Positions 5,140 to 6,272 of a stretch of DNA of 6,272 nucleotides are shown in pieces. The DNA comes from Syntrophomonadaceae bacterium. GTDB lineage: Bacteria > Bacillota > Syntrophomonadia > Syntrophomonadales > Syntrophomonadaceae. Location of the stretch: NCBI GenBank assembly GCA_012798055.1, contig JAAZOA010000341.1, forward strand, positions 1-6,272. Direction: 5' to 3'. Both the position numbers and the translations under genes were made by a program. Numbering within the stretch: position 1 is the stretch's first letter; each line of letters begins with the position of its first letter. Below the pieces are notes generated by a model that had not been told where the DNA came from, did not search any database, and worked only from the letters and a program-made list of their open reading frames with translations.

Positions 5140-6272
5140 GTAAGCCACCCCCTGCTGCCAGAGATTCATATATATCGAGGCTTCTGACCTGCACTTCCGG
5201 GTGCAGAAATAATGGGCTAGAAATTTTCTTTTGCTGTAATCTTGGTTTGTTGAGCAGGTTCTGGTAATGTTCCGGTTCCATTACCACCCGGTGCTTGGCT
5301 TCCGATCTCTTGTGGCTGGCAATGATGTTGCCGCCATGGTAAATATGGATCCAGCCGCCAGGAGCTGTCTGGATATCTACAGTCTGGTTAACGTACTGCC
5401 AGGGCACTGAGTAGCGATTGGCCTCAAAGGAGACCAGGCAATCCGCTGCTACCTTGCGGATCTGGGATTCTTGCACGATGTAGGCCGGCTTCCCGGCTAC
5501 CGAGCGTAAGTTTTCCCGCTTGAAGCGTTCGGCCGGTTTTTCATGAACCGTGCCGTGAATGCGCTGATCGGCGATGTTGGTAATCCAGTGCTTAACCTGC
5601 TCGTTGGCATCGGTCAGGGAAGAGAATTCCTTGCCCGGCAAAAAGGAACGCTTAACATATTTAACCCCTGATTCCACCTTGCCTTTGGTCCTGGCCCGAT
5701 AGGGCCGGCACAATCTGTGTGTGTAGCCGTAATAGCGGCAGAAATCCTCAAAGCAAGGGTTGAGCCTGGCATTAGCTGTTCCCCGGTCGAATACAATGGT
5801 CCGGGGATTGTCGTAGAGTATTTCTTCGAGTACTCCTCCAAACCAATCAAAAGCCCTTTCATGGCAGGCAATCAGGGTGGGGAGTTTCTCGTCCTGGGTA
5901 AACTCTACGTAAGAAGCCCGGGAGTAGCCTAATACTATTACAAATATGTGGAGCCGCAGCGGGCGACCAGCCATCAATACCTGACGGCTACCCCAATCCA
6001 TCTGGGCCTGCAACCCAGGCGGCGTTTCAAATCTTACTGTGGCTGCTTCGACCTGCCGGTAGGTATCCCTGAGAGGGCGCACGGCCGTTTTCACAAGGGA
6101 GTAGCTGCCTGTGTAACCTCTTTCCTGCAGCTCATGGTACAGGCTGGTAGCGTTAAAATCCAGTTGTCCAGCCCGTTCGAGCAGGAAGGGCATGAAGTCA
6201 TCCAGTTTACCAAGTTTAATTTTTTCTCTCTGATAAGGGGCATATTTTTCTTGGCGCAGAGCACGCCGGACC
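5132..6272 (-). CDS. istA: IS21-family transposase IstA, N-terminus outside the window
   Basis: IstA is the DDE transposase that binds the IS ends and joins them to target DNA. The frame stays open to the right edge of the window. The 26 codons before the ATG at 6193 encode VRRALRQEKYAPYQREKIK and onward, a normal IstA continuation, so that ATG is internal. The first part, including the N-terminal helix-turn-helix, is missing. Numbering from the Met at 6193, the DDE triad is probably D66 (QMDWG), D128 (LYDNP) and E174 (GKVESGVKYVK). The spacing and the PYRARTKGKVE context are typical of the family. The C-terminal part (about 200-353) fits the beta-barrel and istB-linked tail. No stop or frameshift interrupts the visible 1.1 kb. 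The stop overlaps istB by 8 nt. Expression presumably starts from a promoter beyond 6272. Confidence 0.95.
   Translation of the reverse strand, partial: VRRALRQEKYAPYQREKIKLGKLDDFMPFLLERAGQLDFNATSLYHELQERGYTGSYSLVKTAVRPLRDTYRQVEAATVRFETPPGLQAQMDWGSRQVLMAGRPLRLHIFVIVLGYSRASYVEFTQDEKLPTLIACHERAFDWFGGVLEEILYDNPRTIVFDRGTANARLNPCFEDFCRYYGYTHRLCRPYRARTKGKVESGVKYVKRSFLPGKEFSSLTDANEQVKHWITNIADQRIHGTVHEKPAERFKRENLRSVAGKPAYIVQESQIRKVAADCLVSFEANRYSVPWQYVNQTVDIQTAPGGWIHIYHGGNIIASHKRSEAKHRVVMEPEHYQNLLNKPRLQQKKISSPLFLHPEVQVRSLDIYESLAAGGGLHG

Larger units (their letters stand above)
4261..6272 (-). mobile_element. IS21-family insertion sequence, istB-side end and most of the element
   Basis: The element carries the two-gene istA-istB module of the IS21 family on the - strand. 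Its istB-side terminus is placed at 4261, where the acetyltransferase homology stops and TGTCAATGGC begins; the 5'-TG and the subterminal repeats are family-like. The other end lies beyond 6272, so the terminal inverted repeat and the target duplication (usually 4-8 bp in this family) cannot be confirmed. Both genes look uninterrupted in the visible part, so the copy may be active. Confidence 0.92.

Noticed and set aside
5717..5932. 71-codon + strand frame inside istA
   Set aside because: It is antisense to conserved transposase sequence that includes the second catalytic Asp region, so it is not an independent gene.

Overview
The window reads as a piece of a Gram-positive (Firmicutes/Clostridia-like) chromosome. 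Five intact or nearly intact genes and one gene remnant lie on the + strand, and an IS21-family insertion sequence on the - strand fills the right third. The lineage guess rests on strong purine-rich Shine-Dalgarno sites, GTG/TTG starts, the DUF2339-DUF3999 pair and a 'copper amine oxidase N-terminal-like' stalk protein. It is an inference, and genus cannot be told from this sequence alone.

Layout: (1) 1-368 is the C-terminal end of a multi-spanning membrane protein (DUF2339-like). It overlaps by 8 nt a DUF3999-like secreted, C-terminally anchored protein (361-1614) containing two related beta-type modules. The two look translationally coupled and probably form one envelope unit. (2) 1666-2019 is a small YccF-type membrane protein behind a near-consensus Shine-Dalgarno. 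(3) 2123-2521 is a small FMN-binding split-barrel (pyridoxamine 5'-phosphate oxidase-like) protein with a possible promoter and a dyad just upstream. (4) 2522-2844 holds a possible 18-codon ORF with a good ribosome site, then a strong intrinsic terminator that closes the preceding group, two small hairpins and a weak promoter candidate. (5) 2845-3507 is a secreted protein with two copper amine oxidase N-terminal-like repeats, best started at a TTG. It is followed by uridine kinase (udk, 3528-4169).

(6) 21 bases after udk begins a chloramphenicol acetyltransferase-like gene that is cut after about 23 codons by the IS21-family element. The element's tip is placed at 4261. From that tip inward come two imperfect 20-bp direct repeats (probable transposase sites), istB (4327-5139, AAA+ ATPase) and istA (DDE transposase, running off the right edge). 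istA and istB overlap by 8 nt in the usual IS21 manner. The tip carries an outward-facing TTGACA, which lies 17 bp from an AAAAAT in the host DNA. This could form a hybrid promoter firing antisense into udk.

I see no wholly new system here. The observations most worth following up are the IS-disrupted acetyltransferase with its junction promoter, the duplicated module in the DUF3999-like protein, and the tiny ORF ahead of the terminator.
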